Source: Bacteroidales bacterium UBA3742
Lineage (GTDB): Bacteria > Bacteroidota > Bacteroidia > Bacteroidales > Paludibacteraceae
NCBI GenBank assembly: GCA_002371785.1
Contig: DFGU01000040.1
Location: 1 to 8,780, forward strand
DNA: 8,780 nt
Direction: 5' to 3'
The notes beneath the pieces were generated by a model. It saw nothing but the letters and a program-made list of their open reading frames with translations, was not told the origin of the DNA and did not search any database. A program made the translations under genes and the position numbers. This document shows positions 1 through 6,801 of this stretch, piece by piece; position 1 is the first letter of the stretch; each line of letters starts with the position of its first letter.

Positions 1-996
1 ATGAAGAATATTCAATTTTATACGATTAAGAGTAGCGGTGGACTGAAGGTCGAGGTCTCGAACCTGGGCGCTAAGATCACCAAGTTGCTCGTCGCAAACC
101 GCCAAGGCGAGGTGAAGGACATCGTGCTGGGTTTCCGTACGGCCGAGGAGTGGCAAACGAAGGAGACCTACTTCAATGCTATCTGCGGACGCGTGGCGAA
201 CCGCATCGGTGGCGGCCGGTTTGAACTAGACGGCGAAGCGTACACCCTACCCGTCAACAACGGTCCGAACAGCCTGCATGGCGGACTGGAGGGCTGGAAT
301 GCCAAGCTATGGGAGGTGACGGCACAGAGTATGTATGAGATCACGCTCCACTACCGCAGTCAGGATGGCGAAGAGGGCTATCCCGGCAATGTAGATGTAT
401 GGGTGACCTACACGGCCACGAAGGACAACGCGCTACGTATCCACTACGAGGCTAAGACCGACCGGCCGACGCTGGTGGCGATGACCAACCATGCCTACTT
501 CAACCTGGCGGGCGAAGCGAGCGGCAAGGTGGATGACCACGTGCTGCAAGTGAATGCGGACCGGTTTACGCCTTTTGATGAGTGGACCTGCCCCACGGGT
601 GAGATACAGGACGTCACGGGTACGCCGATGGACTTGCGCAAACCGACCCGCCTGGGCGACCGTATGTACGACGCGTTCTTCGAGCCCTGGCGCGGCATAG
701 ACAACAACTGGTGCCTATGCGCCGCCGACGCCGAGAAAAAGTTGCGTCATGCCTGTACGCTGGAGGCCGACGGCCGACGGATGGAGTGCTGGACGACGCT
801 CAAGGGACTGCAAGTCTATACCGGTAACTTCATCGAGCGCAACGAGGGCAAGAGCGGCACGATGTATGACGAGAAACATGCCGTATGCTTGGAGGCACAG
901 CAGTGGCCGGACAGCATACATCATGCAGACTTCCCCAACATCGTACTGCGTCCCGGCGAGAAATTAGACGAAATAACAGAATATAGATTCGTATGA
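1..996 (+). CDS. galM: Aldose 1-epimerase (mutarotase), GalM family
   Basis: Interconverts the alpha and beta anomers of galactose, glucose and related aldoses; it feeds the Leloir pathway, where galactokinase takes alpha-galactose. The 331-residue protein carries the full family signature: GRVANRI at 63-69 (substrate-binding arginine), NSLHGG with His93, TNHAYFNL with His164 (expected catalytic acid), GIDNNW with Asp234, and CLEAQQWPDS with Glu298 (expected catalytic base). These line up in order and spacing with His96, His170, Asp243 and Glu304 of Lactococcus lactis GalM. There is no signal peptide or lipobox, so it should be cytoplasmic. The ATG at base 1 is accepted because the conserved NLGA strand sits at residues 21-24, about where the family has it; a start upstream of the window cannot be excluded. 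The stop overlaps the next start (ATGA, 993-996), implying co-transcription and translational coupling with the GH2 gene. Family assignment is firm; preference for galactose is inferred from the neighbour. Confidence 0.95.
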   Translation: MKNIQFYTIKSSGGLKVEVSNLGAKITKLLVANRQGEVKDIVLGFRTAEEWQTKETYFNAICGRVANRIGGGRFELDGEAYTLPVNNGPNSLHGGLEGWNAKLWEVTAQSMYEITLHYRSQDGEEGYPGNVDVWVTYTATKDNALRIHYEAKTDRPTLVAMTNHAYFNLAGEASGKVDDHVLQVNADRFTPFDEWTCPTGEIQDVTGTPMDLRKPTRLGDRMYDAFFEPWRGIDNNWCLCAADAEKKLRHACTLEADGRRMECWTTLKGLQVYTGNFIERNEGKSGTMYDEKHAVCLEAQQWPDSIHHADFPNIVLRPGEKLDEITEYRFV

Positions 997-3434
997 AAAA
1001 AATCGTTTATACCATGCTGCTGATCAGCAGCATGGTGCTTTATTCATGCTCTTCGAAGCAGCCGGTGCGTACGGATACATTGCTGCGTGAATGGCAGTTC
1101 ACGCAAGACACGACCGACAACCCGGTATGGGAAGACGTGACTATTCCGCACGACTGGGCTATCAGCGGACCTTTTGACCGTGCCAATGACCTGCAAGAGG
1201 TCATCGTCGTGCAGAACGGCGAGAGCGAGCCGACCTGGAAGACCGGCCGAAGCGGTGGCCTACCCTGGATGGGCAAGGGGCACTACCGCACCCGCGTGGC
1301 GGTGAAGAAAGACCGGTTCTACACGCTGGTGTTCGACGGCGCGATGAGTCATGCCGACGTATATGTGAACGGCGAGGAGATGGTATACTGGCCGTACGGC
1401 TACAACACCTTCGACTGCTATATTCTGCCGGAACTCATCACGGGCGATAGCGTAGATATCGACGTCTATCTGGAGAACAAACCGCAACAGAGCCGCTGGT
1501 ATCCGGGAGCAGGTCTGTACAGAAACGTCCACCTGGTAGAAACCAATCCGATCCACATCCCTACGTTTGGCACGCTCGTTCGCACATCGGAAGTAAGCCG
1601 GGAAAAGGCTATTGTAAGCTTTGCCGCAGAGCTGCAAAATGGTGTAGACTCTACTTCTGCCGAAGCAGAGGGTGTTACCATCGAGACCGACATACTCTAT
1701 GACGGCAAGGTGGTAGCCACGATAGATGGTCAAGAGGGGCAAACGGAAGTGGCGAAACCGCATCTTTGGAGTCCGGAGACGCCAAATCTATATGTTGCAC
1801 GTACGAAAGTGCTGAAGGGCGAAGAACTGCTTGATGAAGTAGAGACGCGCTTCGGTATTCGGAGTATCTCGTATACACCGGAGCATGGTTTTCAGCTAAA
1901 CGGCGAGACCCGTAAGTTCAAGGGCGTATGCAACCACCACGACTTAGGACCGCTGGGCGCTGCGGTACATAAGGATGCCTTGCGCCACCAGATAAAGATG
2001 TTGCAAGACATGGGATGTGATGCCATCCGTACCAGTCATAACATGCCGGATCCGCAACTAGTGGAGCTATGCGACGAGATGGGTATGATGATGATGATTG
2101 AACCCTTTGACGTGTGGAACCACGGTAAGACGGAGAACGACTATAACAAGGAGTTCAACGACTGGTGGCGTCAGGATATCACCAACATGGTGAAGCACTA
2201 CCGCAATAATGCCTGCGTGATGCTCTGGTCAAGCGGCAACGAAGTGTGGAACCAAGTGCTGGAGGACGGTATTGAGATCGTCACAAACCTGCAGGCGCTC
2301 TTCCACGAGCTCGACCCCACCCGCCCCGTAACGAACGGCATGGACCAGGCGATGCACGTGATCCACAACGGATTTGGTGCAGCGGTAGAATTGCCGGGAC
2401 TGAACTACCGTACCGGCCGCTACGAAGAGGCGTTTGAGAACCTGCCGCAGAAAATGGTCTTGGGTAGTGAGACAGCCAGCACCGTTTCCAGCCGAGGCGT
2501 ATATAAGACCCCTGCTGTTATTCAGCCGGATGCGCACTATGCCGATAATCAATCTTCCGGTTACGACGTGGAATACTGCGCGTGGTCGGGACTGCCGGAA
2601 CAGGATTTTCAGTTGCAGGACGACTATCCGTGGACCTTGGGACAGTTTGTATGGACCGGTTTTGACTACTTGGGCGAACCCTCGCCGTATGATACGGACG
2701 CTTGGCCGAGTCATAGTAGCTATTTCGGAATTATCGACCTGGCATCGCTGCCGAAGGATCGCTACTGGCTCTACCGCAGTCAGTGGAACACCAAATCGCC
2801 TACCCTGCACGTACTGCCCCACTGGACCTGGCAGAAGGGCGACTCGGTGCCGGTATTCTGCTATACGAGTTATCCCAGTGCAGAGCTGTTTGTGAACGGC
2901 AAGAGTTATGGCAAGTTGCGTTTTGCGACGGCGGAAGAAACGAAACGTTTGGCAAAAGGCGAGACGATAGAGGGCGTTAGTCGTATGCCGAAGGTGGGTG
3001 AGTTTGAGGTACCCGAATGGGGCAGCGCGCCGCGGCCGGAACTGCTGCCCAGATACCGACTAATGTGGTTTGACGTACCGTATGAAGCCGGCGAGATGAC
3101 CATTGTAGCTTATGATGCGAATGGCAAAGAAGCTGCACGCGAGACCATCAAGACGGCTGGCGAGCCGGATCATTTGGAGGTAGTTTGGGCCAACGAAGAG
3201 GAGAATCCCGAGGAACTGTGCTACTACACAATACGCGTGGTAGATAAAGACGGCAACCTCTGTCCGAACGCCAACAACCTGATTCGCTACGAAGGAGAGG
3301 GCTTTATCGCCACAGCTAATGGCGACGCCGCTTGTCTGGAGAGCTTCGTAAAGCCGCAGATGCATGCCTTTGCCGGACAATGTACGTTCATCATTCGAAA
3401 AGGTGCTAAAGGTTCATTCCTGATGGACCGCTAA
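993..3434 (+). CDS. GH2 family glycoside hydrolase, probable beta-galactosidase, lipoprotein
   Basis: Retaining exo-glycosidase expected to remove non-reducing terminal beta-galactose from oligosaccharides in the cell envelope. Residues 1-18 form a lipoprotein signal with lipobox LYS-Cys19. The following SSKQPV has no acidic residues, so an outer-surface export signal is not evident and a periplasmic-facing position is more likely. Domains in order: jelly-roll sugar-binding domain about 28-182, immunoglobulin-like domain about 187-290, TIM barrel about 295-600, DUF4982-like domain about 602-710 (ELFVNGKSYG at 631-640), and a last beta-sandwich about 720-806. The acid/base is Glu417 in LWSSGNE; the nucleophile is Glu493 in VLGSETAS; RTSHN (346-350) is the usual GH2 barrel motif. 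The 813-residue length is normal. Beta-galactosidase is favoured by the barrel sequence, including WNHGKTENDY (375-384), and by coupling to galM, but GH2 also includes glucuronidases and mannosidases, so specificity is inferred. No Shine-Dalgarno is visible; the start overlaps the galM stop. A 26-bp palindrome lies within the signal-peptide codons. Confidence 0.93.
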   Translation: MKKIVYTMLLISSMVLYSCSSKQPVRTDTLLREWQFTQDTTDNPVWEDVTIPHDWAISGPFDRANDLQEVIVVQNGESEPTWKTGRSGGLPWMGKGHYRTRVAVKKDRFYTLVFDGAMSHADVYVNGEEMVYWPYGYNTFDCYILPELITGDSVDIDVYLENKPQQSRWYPGAGLYRNVHLVETNPIHIPTFGTLVRTSEVSREKAIVSFAAELQNGVDSTSAEAEGVTIETDILYDGKVVATIDGQEGQTEVAKPHLWSPETPNLYVARTKVLKGEELLDEVETRFGIRSISYTPEHGFQLNGETRKFKGVCNHHDLGPLGAAVHKDALRHQIKMLQDMGCDAIRTSHNMPDPQLVELCDEMGMMMMIEPFDVWNHGKTENDYNKEFNDWWRQDITNMVKHYRNNACVMLWSSGNEVWNQVLEDGIEIVTNLQALFHELDPTRPVTNGMDQAMHVIHNGFGAAVELPGLNYRTGRYEEAFENLPQKMVLGSETASTVSSRGVYKTPAVIQPDAHYADNQSSGYDVEYCAWSGLPEQDFQLQDDYPWTLGQFVWTGFDYLGEPSPYDTDAWPSHSSYFGIIDLASLPKDRYWLYRSQWNTKSPTLHVLPHWTWQKGDSVPVFCYTSYPSAELFVNGKSYGKLRFATAEETKRLAKGETIEGVSRMPKVGEFEVPEWGSAPRPELLPRYRLMWFDVPYEAGEMTIVAYDANGKEAARETIKTAGEPDHLEVVWANEEENPEELCYYTIRVVDKDGNLCPNANNLIRYEGEGFIATANGDAACLESFVKPQMHAFAGQCTFIIRKGAKGSFLMDR
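1011..1036. repeat. 26-bp perfect palindrome inside the GH2 signal-peptide codons
   Basis: The left arm ACCATGCTGCTGA (1011-1023) is followed directly by its exact reverse complement (1024-1036). It encodes residues 7 to 14 of the GH2 lipoprotein signal and part of residue 15. In mRNA it could fold into a stem of about 11 bp closed by a GAUC tetraloop, beginning 19 nt into the reading frame. That it forms or acts in vivo is inference. Confidence 0.8.
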
Positions 3435-3454
3435 CGCTGACAGACCATCAACAG

Positions 3455-3488
3455 AATAGCCCGGGCGAATGGCCCGGGCTATTTGTTT
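3455..3488 (+). terminator. Rho-independent terminator after the GH2 gene
   Basis: A 12-bp perfect stem, AATAGCCCGGGC (3455-3466) with its complement (3472-3483), encloses a 5-nt loop and runs into a T-rich tract TATTTGTTT. It starts 21 nt after the GH2 stop codon, as expected for the end of the galM-GH2 transcript. Read from the minus strand the same stem is followed by CTGTTG, a weaker U-tract, so termination of the convergent operon here is possible but less certain. Confidence 0.9.
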
Positions 3489-3489
3489 G

Positions 3490-3509
3490 ATCAGCCATGC
3501 ATGGCTGAT
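3490..3509. repeat. 20-bp perfect palindrome between the convergent genes
   Basis: ATCAGCCATGCATGGCTGAT is its own reverse complement with no spacer. It lies just after the intrinsic terminator and 14 bp beyond the stop of the minus-strand gene. Neither flank has a run of T, so it is not a classical terminator by itself. It may act as a 3'-end stabilising hairpin for the minus-strand mRNA or as a protein-binding palindrome; neither role can be shown from sequence. Confidence 0.75.
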
Positions 3510-3523
3510 ACTATGGGTTCGGA

Positions 3524-4870
3524 TTAGCGAACCTGAGTACCCTGTACGTTGAAGAGTTTGTTGTCACGGATGATGTACATAACGCCGTCAACCATAACCT
3601 TCTGAGCCTTCTCGGTGAGAACTACGTTCTCGATACCCTCTTCGTAACCGCTCCAGCGACCATCACTGAAGTCCAACTCGATCGACTTGCAAGGAGTGCC
3701 GTTGTAGGTGTCATCCTGCCAGAGTTGACCGAAGGTGAGTTGACCGTCTGCGATCGTGCTCCATGCGTCGTCCTCAGCGTTGTAGAGCTCCAGCTCGTGA
3801 TCCCACGAACCAGCGCCACGGAACTTGAAGAACATACCTTGCTTAGCCTCGATCTCTGCGAAGAACAAACCATTGTCCAGGTGCTCCATAGCGGTACCTT
3901 CCCAAGCGTCGAAACCACCGATGATCTCAACAGCCTCCGGGCAGTTCTCTGCCGGCAGGTTAACCCTCAGAACTACGTGCTCCAGCGGCGAATCATCGCA
4001 ACGAGCCCAACGCAGATCCTCAGCGCGGAGGTCGTACAGGATGTTAGCATCCTCGTGAGTCAGGGTGTTGTCACCTTCCTCACCCGGGTAGCGAACCCAC
4101 TGACCTTCTACGTTCTTCTGCAGGTAAGCGTCATCAGCCCATGCCGGCTCAGTCTCGATCTCACCGGTCTCACCCATCAAACCGCTAACGATCTGGTACG
4201 GAGTACCCTCAGCAGCCTTGAAGTTGATGTAGTAAGTCGGAGCACCGTTTGCGATCGAAGCATCAGCGTCGAGTTGCATCTGGGTGAAGGTCCAGCCGTT
4301 CATTGCACCTACGATGAAAGGAACTACATAGCCACCGCAACCATCGCTGATAACGGTGATCTTGTAGTTGTGATAAACAGCGGTACACGGATTGCTCTTC
4401 CATGCATCAACAGTGAATACGTTCGGAGCGTCAGCGCCGTAGTTGATCATGTCAATCTCACCGGCATAAGCACCTTGTACAACTGTTACACCACCACGGA
4501 TAGCGGTAGCAGCACCTACCTGGTACTCCCAGTTGAAGTTACCGTCCACGTCCAGCATAACCGGCTTAGCTTGAATACCTTTCGTAGCATCCGGCTCTGC
4601 CTCTGCCTCGAAAGAACCTACGTACCAGCCGTCGTAACCCTCAACTGCCTCAACGGCTACACACTCAGAAGGAGTGCTGCTCCAACCGTTGAACGAACCG
4701 GTCAGAACGATGTTGTTACAAGCCATGTCTGCCGGAACGAAGAAGCATACGCAAACGTCACCCTGATTGTAGTAATCAGCGAGGACAGCGTCAGACGGAA
4801 CTACGTCCTTTGCAGCAAATACGCTAACACTCATCAGCGCTGCTGCCAAAAAAGCATAAATCTTACGCAT
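3524..4870 (-). CDS. Secreted three-module protein in the SusE position, function unknown
   Basis: I do not recognise a named family. The 448-residue product begins with a signal peptide (hydrophobic FLAAALMSVSV, likely cleavage near SVFA-A at residues 19-20) and has no lipobox cysteine, unlike typical SusE/SusF lipoproteins. Three related beta-sandwich-like modules are visible, each with a hydrophobic strand ending in a glycine/aromatic turn: LTGSFNGW (56-63), IVGAMNGW (186-193) and IIGGFDAW (316-323). Each is preceded by a cysteine 6 to 10 residues before the turn glycine (Cys51, Cys178, Cys310). This turn resembles those in SusE/SusF and CBM48-like starch-binding domains. The C-terminus (412-448) has the pattern KVMVDG, MYIIRD, LFNVQGTQVR, which resembles a short type IX-like sorting tail. 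It lies 107 bp after the susD-like gene on the same strand, so an accessory glycan-binding role is inferred. The start is the only ATG giving the signal peptide; no Shine-Dalgarno is seen. Confidence 0.85.
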   Translation of the reverse strand: MRKIYAFLAAALMSVSVFAAKDVVPSDAVLADYYNQGDVCVCFFVPADMACNNIVLTGSFNGWSSTPSECVAVEAVEGYDGWYVGSFEAEAEPDATKGIQAKPVMLDVDGNFNWEYQVGAATAIRGGVTVVQGAYAGEIDMINYGADAPNVFTVDAWKSNPCTAVYHNYKITVISDGCGGYVVPFIVGAMNGWTFTQMQLDADASIANGAPTYYINFKAAEGTPYQIVSGLMGETGEIETEPAWADDAYLQKNVEGQWVRYPGEEGDNTLTHEDANILYDLRAEDLRWARCDDSPLEHVVLRVNLPAENCPEAVEIIGGFDAWEGTAMEHLDNGLFFAEIEAKQGMFFKFRGAGSWDHELELYNAEDDAWSTIADGQLTFGQLWQDDTYNGTPCKSIELDFSDGRWSGYEEGIENVVLTEKAQKVMVDGVMYIIRDNKLFNVQGTQVR

Positions 4871-4977
4871 AATTTTAAAAATTTTGGTTAATAATAAATG
4901 TTAATTAAATAATTTGGTTTTTTATGATCGATAAATCGATATGTCGATAGTTCGAGGTGTCGATATTTATCTTCGGA
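4871..4977 (-). other. A/T-rich intergenic spacer between the susD-like gene and the three-module gene
   Basis: This 107-bp gap is strongly A/T-rich compared with the genes around it. Its SusD-proximal half (4928-4967) holds an 8-bp-period repeat array, and the half next to the downstream start is almost pure A/T. I found no minus-strand match to the Bacteroidetes -33 TTTG / -7 TAnnTTTG promoter pattern: there is no TTTG on that strand in the gap. Read-through from the susCD genes is therefore the simpler model. Confidence 0.6.
4928..4967. repeat. Five-unit array of TCGATNNN with exact 8-bp period
   Basis: Units begin at 4928, 4936, 4944, 4952 and 4960: TCGATAAA, TCGATATG, TCGATAGT, TCGAGGTG, TCGATATT. 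The core TCGA is constant, the fifth base is T in four of five, and the last three bases vary. The array starts 10 bp after the susD-like stop codon in the minus-strand direction. The constant core with a variable remainder differs from a simple slippage microsatellite. Confidence 0.85.
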
Positions 4978-6750
4978 TTAATATACATAGCCGTCACCAC
5001 CCTGAGCAGCAAATTCGTTATTCGAATCGCCCTCTACGTCAGTCTTGAAGTTGGGGTTCGCGAGTTTATCCTCGGAGGGAACAGGGAACCAGTTCATGTA
5101 CTCCGGCGTACCGGTAACGAAGAACGGACTATTGACAGCAGGAGCCTGGTCTTGCTTACCCATACGTCCTTCCCAATGGAAACGGTACTGATCGGCAGTA
5201 GGACCGAAGAAGCGGCCGAAGCGTATGAGGTCGATACGACGACGTCCCTCAAACCAGAACTCACGGCTCCACTCGTCGAGCAATGCCTCTTCGTCAAACT
5301 TGGCCAATGCAAGCGGAGCTGCATTCGCACGTGCACGAATCGTATTATTAATAATGTCGAGCGCACCGGACTTGTCACCCTTGCGGAAGAGTGCCTCAGC
5401 CTTGATCATGTAAGCTTCGGCCATACGGAGCATCGGAATGTCGGTATCGGCCCAGGAAGCATTCTGACGAGGCGAGTACTTCGGCAGAGCAGCCGACGAA
5501 TATACAGCCGTAAACTTGCAGCCTGCCCATGACTCATAGAAGTTCTTGTTTGCACCAACGCCCATCGCACCGGTCAGGTCGAAGTTAATACCCTCGGTGG
5601 TATTCTTACCATCCGAACAGAAAATAGCGCGGTCGTCACCCAGTTGAGTCGGCATATTGTACTCGTCATAAATCATATTCTTAGCCGTCTCACGGTCAAT
5701 GCCGTCAGGTGCAAGGAACTTATCTACCATCGTCGGCGAGGTACGCAAAGCGTGCCACTCGGACTCAATACCCCATGCATTCATACCGGCGATACGCGGA
5801 CCTGCAACCAGGAAGTTAGCACCGGCGTGACTCTGGGTATATAAACCGTCCTGATAAATCTGGAAGAGAGACTCCTTGATGACATCATCACGGTCATTAT
5901 CACCCATGAACAGACGCTGATAAGCGGTATATACGAAGTTGGAGTCGGTCGTGATTGGCGCAGTAACGAGTGTGTGCTGCGGGTTGTCAGTGATAAGATC
6001 ATCTGCTGCCTTCAGCGCCTTATCCCACATCTTGCCGGCAGTCCAATTCTTATTGTACTTGTTATACACATCTGCATTCAGATAGATACGAGCCAAGAGC
6101 AGTTGAGCGGCTGCTTTACCTACACGGTATTTGCTGACACGCGTATCGGGCAACAGCGGGATGATCTCCTCCAACTCGTTTACCAACCACTGATACAACT
6201 CATGACGCGAAACATAGTGCGGATACTCGTTGGACTCGGTAGTTACCAGCGGAGCGTACAAGAACATATCCATAAGGAAGTAATAGTGGAATGCACGGAT
6301 CCAGCGTACCTCTGCCAGACGATACTTATCCTCCTGCGACTCATCCGAAGCATAGGTCAGATAGTGGTTGCAGTACTTAATATTCAGGTTCAAACGGGTA
6401 TAGATACCCTTAATCATACCACTCTCACCAGTCCAGTTGGTGGTAGGCAGACCACGGGATTCAGGATCGTCCCAAATCCAGAAAGCCTCATCCGTTGTCA
6501 GGTCGTTACAATACCAGATGGTACGATAGAAACCGGACATACCGGCATCGATATCCTCCACGTCGGAGTTGTCACCGGGACCGGATTGTCCGATGACTGC
6601 CATACATGCATAGCACTTGGTGAACATACGGTCCTGATTGAAGGACGTCGAAGAGTTCGGGTCGATTGGTTTGGTATTCAAATCCTGTACGCAGGAAGCC
6701 ATTCCCAGTGCAACACATGCCAATGCAAAATATCTTACAATATTTTTCAT
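4978..6750 (-). CDS. SusD/RagB family nutrient-binding outer-membrane lipoprotein
   Basis: Surface glycan-binding partner that caps the SusC-type transporter and delivers oligosaccharide to it. The 590-residue protein has a lipoprotein signal with lipobox MAS-Cys20; Gln22-Asp23 just after the cysteine gives only a weak acidic surface-export signal. Family landmarks are present in order: N-terminal SusD-like segment from about 21; TPR-type helices RLAEVRWIRAFHYYFLMDMF (144-163) and RVGKAAAQLLLARIYLNADVY region (209-229); the SusD C-terminal core with MLRMAEAYMIKAEALFRKGD (440-459) and INNTIRARANA (467-477); EFWFEGRRRIDLIRFGRF (497-514); and the closing NWFPVPSEDKLANPNF (553-568). Length is within the normal range. 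It follows the susC-like stop by 47 bp on the same strand, the standard pair order. The ATG at 6748-6750 is chosen because it gives the lipoprotein signal; the upstream sequence is A/T-rich without Shine-Dalgarno. The bound sugar cannot be read from sequence. Confidence 0.96.
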   Translation of the reverse strand: MKNIVRYFALACVALGMASCVQDLNTKPIDPNSSTSFNQDRMFTKCYACMAVIGQSGPGDNSDVEDIDAGMSGFYRTIWYCNDLTTDEAFWIWDDPESRGLPTTNWTGESGMIKGIYTRLNLNIKYCNHYLTYASDESQEDKYRLAEVRWIRAFHYYFLMDMFLYAPLVTTESNEYPHYVSRHELYQWLVNELEEIIPLLPDTRVSKYRVGKAAAQLLLARIYLNADVYNKYNKNWTAGKMWDKALKAADDLITDNPQHTLVTAPITTDSNFVYTAYQRLFMGDNDRDDVIKESLFQIYQDGLYTQSHAGANFLVAGPRIAGMNAWGIESEWHALRTSPTMVDKFLAPDGIDRETAKNMIYDEYNMPTQLGDDRAIFCSDGKNTTEGINFDLTGAMGVGANKNFYESWAGCKFTAVYSSAALPKYSPRQNASWADTDIPMLRMAEAYMIKAEALFRKGDKSGALDIINNTIRARANAAPLALAKFDEEALLDEWSREFWFEGRRRIDLIRFGRFFGPTADQYRFHWEGRMGKQDQAPAVNSPFFVTGTPEYMNWFPVPSEDKLANPNFKTDVEGDSNNEFAAQGGDGYVY

Positions 6751-6753
6751 ATT

Positions 6754-6801
6754 ATTTACGATTTAACGATTTACGATTTATTTAGCCATTTATACATTTA
6801 G
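6754..6801. repeat. ATTTACG-type short-period repeat in the SusC-SusD gap
   Basis: The motif ATTTA recurs at 6754, 6761, 6769, 6776, 6780, 6788 and 6796. The first three units are ATTTACG, ATTTAACG and ATTTACG, and later units decay to ATTTATTTAGCC, ATTTATAC and ATTTAG. On the coding (minus) strand this reads as TAAATCGT repeats ending directly at the susD-like start. The array fills almost the whole 47-bp gap and its last unit includes the susC-like stop codon. Confidence 0.8.

Noticed and set aside
2085..2099. Run of four ATG codons in the GH2 gene (residues 365-368, MMMM)
   Set aside because: It falls in the usual hydrophobic barrel strand before EPFDVW, where the family has varied hydrophobic residues, so it is a harmless codon repeat and not an internal start.
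2434..2895. A 153-codon plus-strand frame inside the GH2 gene
   Set aside because: Overlaps the catalytic barrel and DUF4982 region in another frame; translation is arginine- and threonine-rich with no domain, typical of a shadow frame.
3725..4891. A 388-codon open frame on the plus strand opposite the three-module gene
   Set aside because: It is aligned codon-for-codon with the real gene, its translation has no recognisable domain or signal, and it follows from absence of TTA/CTA/TCA in the sense strand. The minus-strand frame has a clear signal peptide and repeated modules.
4928..4967. The TCGAT array as a CRISPR array
   Set aside because: The repeat unit is 8 bp with 3 variable bases; CRISPR repeats and spacers are each more than 20 bp, and no cas gene is present.
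4871..4977. A separate promoter for the three-module gene
   Set aside because: No TTTG or TAnnTTTG pattern occurs on the minus strand in this gap; the A/T-rich stretch alone is not enough to call one.
5974..6801. A 275-codon open frame on the plus strand inside the susD-like gene
   Set aside because: Codon-aligned antisense shadow of the SusD lipoprotein; its translation resembles no protein I know.
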